In this document: positions 16,769 through 24,659 of the stretch, piece by piece
Layout of the letters: each line of letters begins with the position of its first letter
Position numbering within the stretch: the first letter of the stretch is position 1
Origin: Candidatus Eisenbergiella stercoravium
GTDB taxonomy: Bacteria > Bacillota > Clostridia > Lachnospirales > Lachnospiraceae
Direction: 5' to 3'
Assembly (NCBI GenBank): GCA_019113175.1
Contig: DXHY01000059.1
Coordinates: forward strand, 1-64,000
DNA: 64,000 nucleotides
The notes under the pieces: generated by a model
Seen by the model: the letters and a program-made list of their open reading frames with translations, nothing else
Told to the model about the DNA's origin: nothing
Databases searched by the model: none
Position numbers and translations under genes: made by a program

Positions 16769-18361
16769 TCATTTCTTCCGAAACGGATTTTTCTCTGCAT
16801 TCGCTTCCTCTTCCATATGGTCTGCGCCAATCACCTTCATTTTTCTGACTCCCGGATCATCGGCAGAAAAATCTTCATGCCAGAATCCTTTTGGATGGAT
16901 TTTCACTCGATATCTGTAATGCGGTACCGGAAGAAGATCCGTCTGTTTCATCATCTCAGAAGCCAGAGCAGCGAGCAGTTCGGAACGTTTTCCGGTACAG
17001 GCCGGATCCTCCCAAAGATTATGAAGCTCTGCCGGGTCTTCCTCTATCCGATACAGATAGCCGTTCCCCATCATATCGAGCTGTATATGATATCCATCCT
17101 TCCACAACGCTCGTACCTGTCCGCACTGTGTCCATGTATTCAGACAGTCAAAGTTTTTCATATTTCCGGAAGCCCCTTCGGTCAGAAGATCCAGATGATC
17201 CGTTTCTTTCCAGTAAAGGCCGCCATAGCCGCTCTCCGCAAATGCGCATTCATATTCTCGGGAATGCCCTTCCTCCCCGCGCAGCAGCGGACGGATGCTC
17301 TTTCCCTGACAGCCGAACGGAACCGGAATATCCAGGAAATCACACAATGTCGGCAGAATATCCACAATGCTCACATACCCTTCGTCCAGCCGTCCTCCCT
17401 TCCGTATTCCGGGTCCTCTCCAGATCATCGGAATACGGCAAAGCACATCAGGAAGATCGACCCCTTTTCTGATCAAATCGTATTCTCCCGCAAAATCCCC
17501 GTGATCCGAAAGATAGATAATAATCGTATTATCTTCCAGCCCTCTTTCTCTGACACCTTCCACCAGACGCTTCACCTGATCGTCAATCAGACGGAGCATT
17601 CCAAGATAATTGGATCTCGCACGAAGAATTCTGTCCTCAATATTCTCCCCCAGAATTTTTTCCCATGTCTGTCTCAGCCAGACAAAGCGCTCCCCCTTGT
17701 CTTCCAGATTCTCCTTTCTTCCCCGCACAGGAGGAAGGCTTTCCGGAGGGAACATGTTAAAATACGGTTCCGGAACCTGATAAGGATTATGCGGCTCTGC
17801 GAAGGATATCCAGGTAAAAAACGGACCTTTCCCCTCCATTCTGTCCATGAACTCCAGAGCGTCCGATACATTTCTGTATGGATGCTGAACTGTCAGACCG
17901 CCAGGCGAAGGGCTGTGTACCTCCATGTGGTCAGTTTCTCTTAAAAAATCTGCGAATGCCTTCTCCTCCGGTGTCCTGTTTTCTTCTCCCTCATACCCGA
18001 GATGCCCGCAGATCCTGAAAACATCAAATTCTTCCGGCTTTCGGTGACTATGATTTTTCCCGAACAGCGCGGTAACGTATCCCTCCTTTTTCAGGACATC
18101 CAGAAGATCTTCTGTATACAAAGCATCACCGGCATTATGATTGGTCCTGACCCGGTGGCTCTGGCTGTATCTTCCAGTGAACATGCTTACCCTTGCTGGC
18201 ATACAGGTCGGATTTGACGTATAGGCCCTTCCAAAATCCATGCCTTCCTTTGCCCATTCATCCAGGAACGGCATGGTATCCAGTTCATATCCGCAGCTTT
18301 TTCTCAGATCAGCTCTCTGCTGATCTGTCATAATAATAATGATATTTGGCCTGTTGCTCAT
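16769..18361 (-). CDS. Cys-type sulfatase (second)
   Basis: A 530-residue sulfatase. Motifs: NIIIIMTDQQRADLRKSCGY for metal binding, TSNPTCMPARVSMFTGRYS with the C-x-P-x-R formylglycine site, and IIYLSDHGDFAGEYDLI for distal metal ligands. It differs from its neighbour throughout, so the two probably remove sulfate from different positions of one glycan. It is first in the operon sulfatase, sulfatase, GH172 driven by the promoter at 18399-18426. ATG 18361 follows AAAGGAGG. Confidence 0.9.
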   Translation of the reverse strand: MSNRPNIIIIMTDQQRADLRKSCGYELDTMPFLDEWAKEGMDFGRAYTSNPTCMPARVSMFTGRYSQSHRVRTNHNAGDALYTEDLLDVLKKEGYVTALFGKNHSHRKPEEFDVFRICGHLGYEGEENRTPEEKAFADFLRETDHMEVHSPSPGGLTVQHPYRNVSDALEFMDRMEGKGPFFTWISFAEPHNPYQVPEPYFNMFPPESLPPVRGRKENLEDKGERFVWLRQTWEKILGENIEDRILRARSNYLGMLRLIDDQVKRLVEGVRERGLEDNTIIIYLSDHGDFAGEYDLIRKGVDLPDVLCRIPMIWRGPGIRKGGRLDEGYVSIVDILPTLCDFLDIPVPFGCQGKSIRPLLRGEEGHSREYECAFAESGYGGLYWKETDHLDLLTEGASGNMKNFDCLNTWTQCGQVRALWKDGYHIQLDMMGNGYLYRIEEDPAELHNLWEDPACTGKRSELLAALASEMMKQTDLLPVPHYRYRVKIHPKGFWHEDFSADDPGVRKMKVIGADHMEEEANAEKNPFRKK

Positions 18362-18398
18362 ATACTTCCTCCTTTATATTATATAGCCGCCTGATTTT

Positions 18399-18426
18399 AT
18401 TATATAATCTGCTTCCATCTTTTCAA
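18399..18426 (-). promoter_or_regulatory. Sigma-A promoter of the sulfatase operon
   Basis: Minus strand TTGAAA (18426-18421), 16-base spacer, TATAAT (18404-18399), followed by a short AT-rich leader and AAAGGAGG. Confidence 0.75.
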
Positions 18427-18523
18427 TATTTCTCTTTTATGTTGTGCATTTTGTTCTATTTCAGAATTTTGCATACATTTTTTATGTAATAATCTTCTGT
18501 ATAATATTTTTCCCATAAATGGA

Positions 18524-18549
18524 ACCACGCGACTATCGCGTGGTTTTCT
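18524..18549 (+). terminator. Terminator-like hairpin on the plus strand
   Basis: ACCACGCGA-CTA-TCGCGTGGT followed by TTTCTT. No plus-strand gene reads into it; an isolated TATAAT lies about 20 bases before it. It may be a relic or the end of a very short transcript. Confidence 0.45.
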
Positions 18550-18554
18550 TGATA

Positions 18555-18590
18555 CAAAAAAGGAAATGCAAAGTCTGCATTTCCCTTTTA
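18555..18590 (-). terminator. Intrinsic terminator after the M29 aminopeptidase operon
   Basis: GGAAATGCA-GACTT-TGCATTTCC followed on the minus strand by TTTTTT, 92 bases beyond the aminopeptidase stop. Confidence 0.75.
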
Positions 18591-18681
18591 ACATAACTTT
18601 TTCTTTTTTTACCATTTTACCATTAAGGAAGGGCACTGTCGGGCGGGCTTCACAACCTGAAATTGTCCAAAAACCGCTTTC

Positions 18682-20799
18682 TTATTCCTCAAACGCCCGG
18701 TTCAGCTCTTCACATCCGGGCAGGACGAACCTTCCCTTCTCAATGATCGGAATTTCCGTTCCGTCCGGGCATACCGCGGCAAGTTCACCCAGCTCGTCAT
18801 AGGGAATGGTGATGTCCGTATGGCAGTTAAAATATGCCTTTCCGGGATCCTCCCTGCGCAGGGCGGATACCTCGTTTTCCTTGGCGATCAGCCGCTTTCC
18901 GTCCGGATTGCAGGTTACCAGCTCCTCCTCATGAGAATAGCAGGTATCCCCCACCGCGAAATGCGGCCCCATCTTTTCTGCTATCAGGACCGGAAGCTTA
19001 TCTCCGATTCCGTACCTGGCCGCGAATACATAGGCCGTGGTGTTCGTGCCGATGGCAAATTCTCCCATGGGAAGGGTATCATGATGGAAAAGCACGTTTT
19101 CCCGGACGAACTTCCGGCTTTCCGCCGGATCATCAAAGTTCGTGCAGGTATAATCCGAAATCATGCCGTCTTTAAAATCGATCTCCAGATCCAGATATTT
19201 CAGACCGTTCAGATACACCTCAGTCACATGGAGCTTTCCGTTGGTCCCCTTCAGAACGGGAGATGTAAACACCTCTCCCACCGGAATGTTCACATCCGCC
19301 ACACAGTTTTCAAAATTGGTCTCCTTTTCGGGATCCTTCAGCTGGTGAAGCGCGACTCGCAGATCAGTCCGGTTCTTCCCCATTCCCCTGATCCGCACAT
19401 ACTGCGCCTGATCCAGAGCATCGATCAGCTTCTGCTGGATACCCTGATAGAGCCTGTAATCCAGAGTGTTCAGCTTCAGCACACCGTCAAAAATCTCTTC
19501 AAAATTCTCTCCGATTTCCGGCACGGGGAAGGCGATGATGGTAAAGCTTCTTTCCTCGCCCTTCACATACTCGTTCATCAGCGCTCCCGCCTTCGACTGG
19601 AATGTCACCGCCAGCTTCTGCTGCTCTTCGCTCAGGCGCAGGTTTTCTTCCTTATTTTCGGGCTCAAAGGGAGTCTCACCAAAGCCTTCGATGACCGCAG
19701 GGCCTCCATGCACAGCAGCAAGCTCCTTCACGCTCTCCAGAGCGCCCCGATAGTTCTCCAGCCGGTGGTTCACATATCGTTTATCGTAAAACAGCGCCTG
19801 GTCATATTCGTGGTCATATTCAAACTGCTTGTTGGCAATGGCACCATAATAGCCGTTCTTTCCCAGCTTCCGGCCCTCCAGAATGCTCTGGGGAGCCCGG
19901 TAGATAACGGACTCCAGCCCGATCTTCCTGAAATTTTCCACCGCCCGGCGCACCACGCGCTCAAAGCCGAGAAAATAACGGATATTGACGGATTTTTTCT
20001 TTGTAATATCCTTTCCCGTCACCGCAAAACCGATCCGGTATCCTTCCGTATAGGTGTCCGCCATCAGGGCAATTTTTTCTTCCGGAAGGCTGTTCAGATA
20101 GCGCGCCATGCGGAGCTCATTTTCCGAAATGTACTCTCCGAAGCGGTACAGATAGCGAAGGTCGGAAAGATCGCTTTCCATAATGATCCGCAGGGCAAAA
20201 TCCTCCTTCCAGTCGAAGGTGGCGCGCATGTTCTTTTCCAGCATGGTTTCAGAGTAATCGCTGGCAAACCAGTACAGAGTCTCCTTCACCTGTGCGGGAT
20301 CCGGAAGGCCGTCTTCCTCTTCTTTTGCGCATACGAACATCTGATAAATTTCCAGAAACAGCTCCAGACGGATTGTCATCGACTCCACATCCCGCTCATA
20401 CGCAAAGGCGATCAGGCTTCTCTCCTCCGCTGCGAGGAAGGAAAGCATCTGTCCGAACTCCTTTCCCAGCGCCGCCACGGCAAACCGGGGATTGGCGTAG
20501 CTTTTCCCGTAATGTTCCGGAAGCACATCCGCATAAAGCCGTTCGTTTCTTTCTGCAAGCTCTTCCAGGGAAGCGTCTTCCTGACCGCCGCCCGCGGCAA
20601 AATCATATTCCTCCAGAAACAGCCGGATAATCTCCGCCGTTTTCACAAAATAATCCGCAAGGGAAGACAGCTTCCGCCCGTCCGGCAGGGCTTCCCCTTT
20701 CAGGATATCCTTCGCCTCCTCCGGAATCTGGGCAAGCCGCTCACGTCCCAGGGCAAGCCGTTCCTGAATTTCCTCCGTCATCTCATGTTTCTCTTTCAT
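18682..20799 (-). CDS. M29-family aminopeptidase with long N-terminal extension
   Basis: A 705-residue protein whose C-terminal 370 or so residues are an M29 (AmpS/PepS) metallo-aminopeptidase. Metal-site segments: VGEVFTSPV, MGEFAIGTN, MGPHFAVGDTCYSHEEE and NCHTDITIPYD. Ordinary M29 enzymes are about 410 residues; here about 300 mostly helical, acidic residues precede the fold, with no recognised domain and no signal peptide. Cytosolic peptide turnover is the likely role. Its start overlaps the stop of the upstream small membrane protein by 4 bases (ATGA). Start at ATG 20799 or a second Met six codons later. Confidence 0.85.
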   Translation of the reverse strand: MKEKHEMTEEIQERLALGRERLAQIPEEAKDILKGEALPDGRKLSSLADYFVKTAEIIRLFLEEYDFAAGGGQEDASLEELAERNERLYADVLPEHYGKSYANPRFAVAALGKEFGQMLSFLAAEERSLIAFAYERDVESMTIRLELFLEIYQMFVCAKEEEDGLPDPAQVKETLYWFASDYSETMLEKNMRATFDWKEDFALRIIMESDLSDLRYLYRFGEYISENELRMARYLNSLPEEKIALMADTYTEGYRIGFAVTGKDITKKKSVNIRYFLGFERVVRRAVENFRKIGLESVIYRAPQSILEGRKLGKNGYYGAIANKQFEYDHEYDQALFYDKRYVNHRLENYRGALESVKELAAVHGGPAVIEGFGETPFEPENKEENLRLSEEQQKLAVTFQSKAGALMNEYVKGEERSFTIIAFPVPEIGENFEEIFDGVLKLNTLDYRLYQGIQQKLIDALDQAQYVRIRGMGKNRTDLRVALHQLKDPEKETNFENCVADVNIPVGEVFTSPVLKGTNGKLHVTEVYLNGLKYLDLEIDFKDGMISDYTCTNFDDPAESRKFVRENVLFHHDTLPMGEFAIGTNTTAYVFAARYGIGDKLPVLIAEKMGPHFAVGDTCYSHEEELVTCNPDGKRLIAKENEVSALRREDPGKAYFNCHTDITIPYDELGELAAVCPDGTEIPIIEKGRFVLPGCEELNRAFEE

Positions 20800-21113
20800 A
20801 GTCCATATACTCCTGCATAAATAATAAAAACGATGCCGGCGAGCGCCAGCCCGTTCAGCGTCATCCCCAGATAGGAGAAAAAATAAAAACGATCCTGTAC
20901 CATCCTGGACAGGATCCCCAGCACAAGACCGGCCAGCGAAAACAACAGGGCGAACAGAACAGCCGCCCCATACTTCACCAGGGCCTCTCCCTGATTCTGA
21001 AAGGTCCCGTAAACTGCCAGCACGATGGAGGCAAGGGACAGAACTCCCAGCACGGAGGACATAATCCCCTTCTTCGTCTCATGCTTATCTGTAAAAATAT
21101 ATTTGCGGCCCAT
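20796..21113 (-). CDS. Small membrane protein (DUF6142-like)
   Basis: A 105-residue protein with about three membrane spans after a short polar N-terminus (MGRKYIFTDKHETKKGIMSS). Small proteins of this layout are common in clostridia and have no known function. Start ATG 21113 has AGAAAGGAG upstream; the ORF extends to 21173 without a better site. It is translationally coupled to the M29 aminopeptidase. Confidence 0.65.
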   Translation of the reverse strand: MGRKYIFTDKHETKKGIMSSVLGVLSLASIVLAVYGTFQNQGEALVKYGAAVLFALLFSLAGLVLGILSRMVQDRFYFFSYLGMTLNGLALAGIVFIIYAGVYGL

Positions 21114-21196
21114 GAAACGGCTCCTTTCTCCGATACATTCTCCTGAGTTACGAACCGACAGGCAAAAAATCATTCCGCCCTCCGTTTCCGCCAGGA

Positions 21197-21232
21197 CGGA
21201 ACGCCGGCATTTTCATTGCCTCCGGCGTTCCG
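21197..21232. terminator. Strong hairpin, possible terminator
   Basis: Perfect 11-base stem CGGAACGCCGG / CCGGCGTTCCG with a 14-base loop, followed by AATTTTCC on the plus strand only. It lies just after the 50-residue membrane protein on the minus strand and lacks a clear T-run in that direction. Confidence 0.45.
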
Positions 21233-21252
21233 AATTTTCCGGACAGAATATT

Positions 21253-21405
21253 TCAGAACAGAATCTTTGATTTTCCCGCGAGCAGCTTCGCCCCGCCGAT
21301 GATCAACAGCGTGCCGCTCACGATTCCCGTCACCAGAACCACCACGCCTACCGCAATATTGAGGGCTCCGGAACCGCTTATCGTCTTATAAATCTTTTCT
21401 TCCAT
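21253..21405 (-). CDS. 50-residue single- or two-span membrane protein
   Basis: Short protein opening MEEKIYKTISGSGALNIAVG, then one long hydrophobic stretch rich in Gly, Val and Ile ending in AKLLAGKSKILF. ATG 21405 directly follows the hairpin array with AGGAAAGAGG as ribosome site. No family recognised. The ORF is open upstream through the array, but that reading is set by the repeat itself. Confidence 0.6.
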   Translation of the reverse strand: MEEKIYKTISGSGALNIAVGVVVLVTGIVSGTLLIIGGAKLLAGKSKILF

Positions 21406-21419
21406 TCTACCTCTTTCCT

Positions 21420-21598
21420 GGTGCCGGCAGGCAGCATCAGATTCAGAAGAAATATGTGCGTCAGCACATATTTCCAGGCCAAAAGCCACAGGCTTTCGGC
21501 CGCCTCTTCTTTCCTGCTGCCGGCAGGCAGCATCAGATTCAGAAGAAATATGTGCGTCAGCACATATTTCCAGGCCGAAAGCCTTCAGGCTTTTGGCC
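21420..21598 (-). repeat. Tandem three-hairpin array between pyrE and a small membrane gene
   Basis: Read on the minus strand, two units of about 96 bases each contain: B-type GGCCGAAAGCC/GGCTTTTGGCC (21573-21598; copy with one mismatch at 21477-21501), C-type GAAATATGTGC/GCACATATTTC (21545-21570 and 21449-21474, perfect) and A-type TGCTGCC/GGCAGCA (21515-21532; copy with one mismatch at about 21420-21436). Each unit ends in AGGAAAGARG; the last serves as Shine-Dalgarno of the gene at 21405. Order and spacing mirror the 5.3 kb array although the stems differ in sequence. Confidence 0.88.
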
Positions 21599-21615
21599 GC
21601 CTCTAAGCCTCAGAA

Positions 21616-22293
21616 CTATTTCACGACGCCGTACTGCGCATAGTAGGCATCGATGGACGCCTTCATCGCATCGTCAATGATAATCTTCCCGTTGTGAGAC
21701 CTGTTATACAGGTATTCTACCACTTCCTCCATGCTCACGATAGCGGCGGTGGGGAAGCCGTACAGCTCCCGGATCTCCTCAAGGGCGCTCTTTTCTCCCT
21801 TTCCTCTCTCGCAGCGGTTCAGGGAAACGATCAGGCCCTTAATCTCCACGTCAGCCTGCGCCCGGATGATGGGGAAGGTTTCTTCGATGGACTTTCCGGA
21901 GGTGGTCACATCCTCGATGATCACAACCCGGTCTCCGTCCTTCAGCTTACTTCCCAGGAGGATTCCCGTATCTCCATGATCCTTGACCTCCTTGCGGTTG
22001 GAGCAGTAACGGACATCCTTGCCGTACAGCTCGCTGATTGCCATGGTGGTTGCAACGGAAAGAGGGATTCCCTTATAGGCGGGCCCGAAAAGGACGTCGA
22101 AGTCCAGACCGTAATTATCATGAATCGCCTTTGCATAGTATTCCCCCAGCTTTCTCAACTGGGTTCCCGTCACATAGGCGCCAGCATTCATGAAAAAGGG
22201 AGATTTTCTTCCGCTTTTTAAGGTAAAATCTCCGAACTTCAGAACGTCGGATGCAATCATAAAATCAATGAATTCCTGTTTGTACTGTTCCAT
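21616..22293 (-). CDS. pyrE: Orotate phosphoribosyltransferase
   Basis: Converts orotate and PRPP to orotidine monophosphate in pyrimidine synthesis. The 225-residue protein shows DFTLKSGRKSPFFMNAG for orotate binding, FGPAYKGIPL, NRKEVKDHGDTG and the canonical PRPP loop VVIIEDVTTSGKSIEE with its acidic pair. Start ATG 22293 has GGAGG 5 bases upstream; a Met at 22305 is also in frame but overlaps that site. It follows pyrF by 92 bases on the same strand, so the last two UMP steps are encoded together. Confidence 0.95.
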   Translation of the reverse strand: MEQYKQEFIDFMIASDVLKFGDFTLKSGRKSPFFMNAGAYVTGTQLRKLGEYYAKAIHDNYGLDFDVLFGPAYKGIPLSVATTMAISELYGKDVRYCSNRKEVKDHGDTGILLGSKLKDGDRVVIIEDVTTSGKSIEETFPIIRAQADVEIKGLIVSLNRCERGKGEKSALEEIRELYGFPTAAIVSMEEVVEYLYNRSHNGKIIIDDAMKASIDAYYAQYGVVK

Positions 22294-22385
22294 ATTTTCC
22301 TCCATGCTTCATGCCGAAGCACCGCTCCGGCTCATTCTTTTCTGACAGGGGCTGTATCATGCGTGCTTTCCGGCCATCGCCGCGT

Positions 22386-23315
22386 TCACCGCTTCGCATT
22401 CAAAGCGCTGGAAATATCCTCAATCATGTCCTTCACCGCCTGCCTGGATGCGTCCGCATAGCACTGTGCTCCGAACTGCGCATATTTTTCCTGCTGCCAG
22501 GCCGCAATGATTCCCCGGGAGGAATTGACGATGGCTCCAAGGCCGTCCGGATTGAAGAAGTTCACCAGGTCCGTCCCCTTTGCGCCCTGCGCGCCGTAAC
22601 CGGGAACCAGGAAATAGGTTTTCGGCATCAGCTTTCTCATGACAGGCACCATCTCCGGATAGGTTGCTCCGAAAACGGCTCCCACATAGCTGTAGGAGCA
22701 GCCCATCACCTCGTCGCCCCATTCTGCCACCTTTTCGCCGACCAGTTCATACAGCGGCCTTCCATCGATCAGCCTGTCCTGAAATTCTCCGCTGCTGGGA
22801 TTGGAGGTCTTCACCAGAACGAAAATTCCCTTATGCTCCTCCTTGCAGACCTTCAGGAAGGGCTTGATGCCATCGGAGCCAAGGTAGGGATTTACCGTGG
22901 CAAAGTCCTCGTTGAAGGCAGGGATTCTGTTTGCTCCCACCTGAACTCTTCCCAGATGGCCCACCGCATAGGCCTCCGAAGTGGAGCCGATGTCACCTCT
23001 CTTCACATCGCCGATCACCACCAGGCCCTTCTCCTTACAGTAATCCACGGTCTTCTGATAGGCGGTCACACCCTCCACGCCGAACTGCTCGTACATGGCG
23101 ATCTGCGGCTTCACCGCCGGAATCAGATCCGATACCGCATCCACGATTCCCTTATTGAACTGCCAGATGGCTTCGGCCGCTCCCTTCAGAGTCTCTCCAT
23201 ATTCCGAAAACGCCTTTTTCAGGATCTGCTCCGGGATATACTTCAACATCGGATCCAGCCCCACGACGATGGGGGCATTTGTTTTTTGAATCTTTTCCAC
23301 AAGCGTATTAATCAT
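22386..23315 (-). CDS. pyrF: Orotidine-5'-phosphate decarboxylase
   Basis: Decarboxylates OMP to UMP. At 309 residues it is of the long (type 2) class rather than the 230-residue class. Seen: APIVVGLDPMLKYIP at the N-terminus, the catalytic lysine motif VIGDVKRGDIGSTSEAYA, and the phosphate-binding FLVPGYGAQGAKG. ATG 23315 follows AAAGGAA. The gene sits before pyrE and after the iron-type dehydrogenase, separated from the latter by 156 bases. Confidence 0.95.
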   Translation of the reverse strand: MINTLVEKIQKTNAPIVVGLDPMLKYIPEQILKKAFSEYGETLKGAAEAIWQFNKGIVDAVSDLIPAVKPQIAMYEQFGVEGVTAYQKTVDYCKEKGLVVIGDVKRGDIGSTSEAYAVGHLGRVQVGANRIPAFNEDFATVNPYLGSDGIKPFLKVCKEEHKGIFVLVKTSNPSSGEFQDRLIDGRPLYELVGEKVAEWGDEVMGCSYSYVGAVFGATYPEMVPVMRKLMPKTYFLVPGYGAQGAKGTDLVNFFNPDGLGAIVNSSRGIIAAWQQEKYAQFGAQCYADASRQAVKDMIEDISSALNAKR

Positions 23316-23471
23316 AATTCCGGTTCCTTTCTGATGGCAGATTCGGCCGGCTTTTCCTGCAACAGCGTCTGAGCACTCTCCGGCCTTCCTCTCTCCTGTT
23401 ATCTGTGCAGAATTGTAACATATTTACAGGGGCAAGACAAGACGGATCAGGAGCAGATAAAGCTCCTCCCG

Positions 23472-24641
23472 CTACCGCATCGCCCACAGCCGGTCGTGAT
23501 CCAGCTGGAATGGATAATTCTTCAGCTTCCGGGGATTTTCCAGAAGCTCGTTCACATCCCGCTCCCACAGCTCATCGGGAATGGAAACCTCGCCCAGAAG
23601 CGCGCGGATGTATTCCGAGAAGCTCTGTTCGCTTCCAAACTCCAGCAAAGAGAGCACACGCATGGCCTCCTCCCTGTCTCCGTAGCCGCGCAGGAAGCCC
23701 GGCAGGAAGATTCCCACCGCCTTTCCATGGGGCAGGCCCATCTCGCAGGTGACCGGATAGCTCAGGCCGTGGGGCAGGCTGGTGCCGGTATGGGCGATCG
23801 CCATGCCTCCCAGCGTGCAGGCGTTCATCAGAAGACGGCGCTCCTCTTCTCCGATCTCATAGCGAAGAAGCCGGTCCTTCACCTTCGCCCAGGTGCGCAG
23901 GCCCATTTCGCTGTAAAAACGGCTGTAATCGGTAGTATTGGCGTTCAGATGGCTCTCGATCAGATGGGCCAGGGTGTCCACCGCCGTGTTGACACAGTTA
24001 TTGCGGGATGTGGTCTGCAGATAGGAGATGTCCACCAGCGCCAGCGCCGGGAAAATATGGTGGCTGATGCTCTGCTTGGTCTTCCTTTCCAGATGAGGGA
24101 AATCATGGCGCGCATCCGCCCCGGGCGCAGTGGTAAGAACGATTTCCGGGAGAACGTTCTTTGTCAGGATGGCATAGGGCGTAACCTCGGAGCCGGTGCC
24201 CGCCGTGGTAGGCACCTCCGCCACCGGAACCGCCGGGCGGACACTGCCCGATGAGTGCACACCGCTTCCCGGCCTGACTTTCTGATACAGAAAATCCGTA
24301 TCCCGCTCCGGATTGGCAATGAGAAGGGCGACGGCCTTGGCCGCGTCCATCGGAGAACCTCCGCCGATTCCGACGACGAAATCCGCGCCTGCGGAAAGGC
24401 CCAGAGAGGCCGCTTTTTTCACCGTTTCCACGGATGGATTTTCCTCCACCTCATCAAAGACGGTATATGGAATCTGCTCCCTCTCCAGCGCATTTTTCAC
24501 ATCCTCCAGAGATCCGTTGATCCTGGAAGAATGCTTTCCTGTCACGATCAGCGCGCTTGTACCCAGAGCCGCCAGTTCCCTGCTGTGGTTTTCCACACAT
24601 TTTTTCTCCTGATACACTTTTGTAGGCATATACAGCATCAT
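23472..24641 (-). CDS. Iron-containing alcohol dehydrogenase
   Basis: A 389-residue group III NAD(P)-dependent dehydrogenase. GIGGGSPMDAAKA binds the dinucleotide; VPTTAGTGSE is the next family block; metal ligands are the Asp and His in VDTLAHLIESH and the His in SLPHGLSYP and GLPHGKAVG. Substrate (butanol, propanediol, glycerol or other) cannot be told from sequence. It starts 18 bases after the STAS-kinase fusion gene, so the two are probably one operon. Confidence 0.9.
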   Translation of the reverse strand: MMLYMPTKVYQEKKCVENHSRELAALGTSALIVTGKHSSRINGSLEDVKNALEREQIPYTVFDEVEENPSVETVKKAASLGLSAGADFVVGIGGGSPMDAAKAVALLIANPERDTDFLYQKVRPGSGVHSSGSVRPAVPVAEVPTTAGTGSEVTPYAILTKNVLPEIVLTTAPGADARHDFPHLERKTKQSISHHIFPALALVDISYLQTTSRNNCVNTAVDTLAHLIESHLNANTTDYSRFYSEMGLRTWAKVKDRLLRYEIGEEERRLLMNACTLGGMAIAHTGTSLPHGLSYPVTCEMGLPHGKAVGIFLPGFLRGYGDREEAMRVLSLLEFGSEQSFSEYIRALLGEVSIPDELWERDVNELLENPRKLKNYPFQLDHDRLWAMR

Positions 24642-24659
24642 CTTACAGACCCTCCCCTG

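Noticed and set aside
18499-18549. Small RNA gene (TATAAT followed by terminator)
   Set aside because: The transcript would be only about 40 bases and no good -35 was found; kept only as a terminator-like hairpin.
18820-20820. 666-residue plus-strand protein
   Set aside because: It is the antisense frame of the M29 aminopeptidase, with codon usage and composition typical of a shadow (His- and Leu-rich, no domain).
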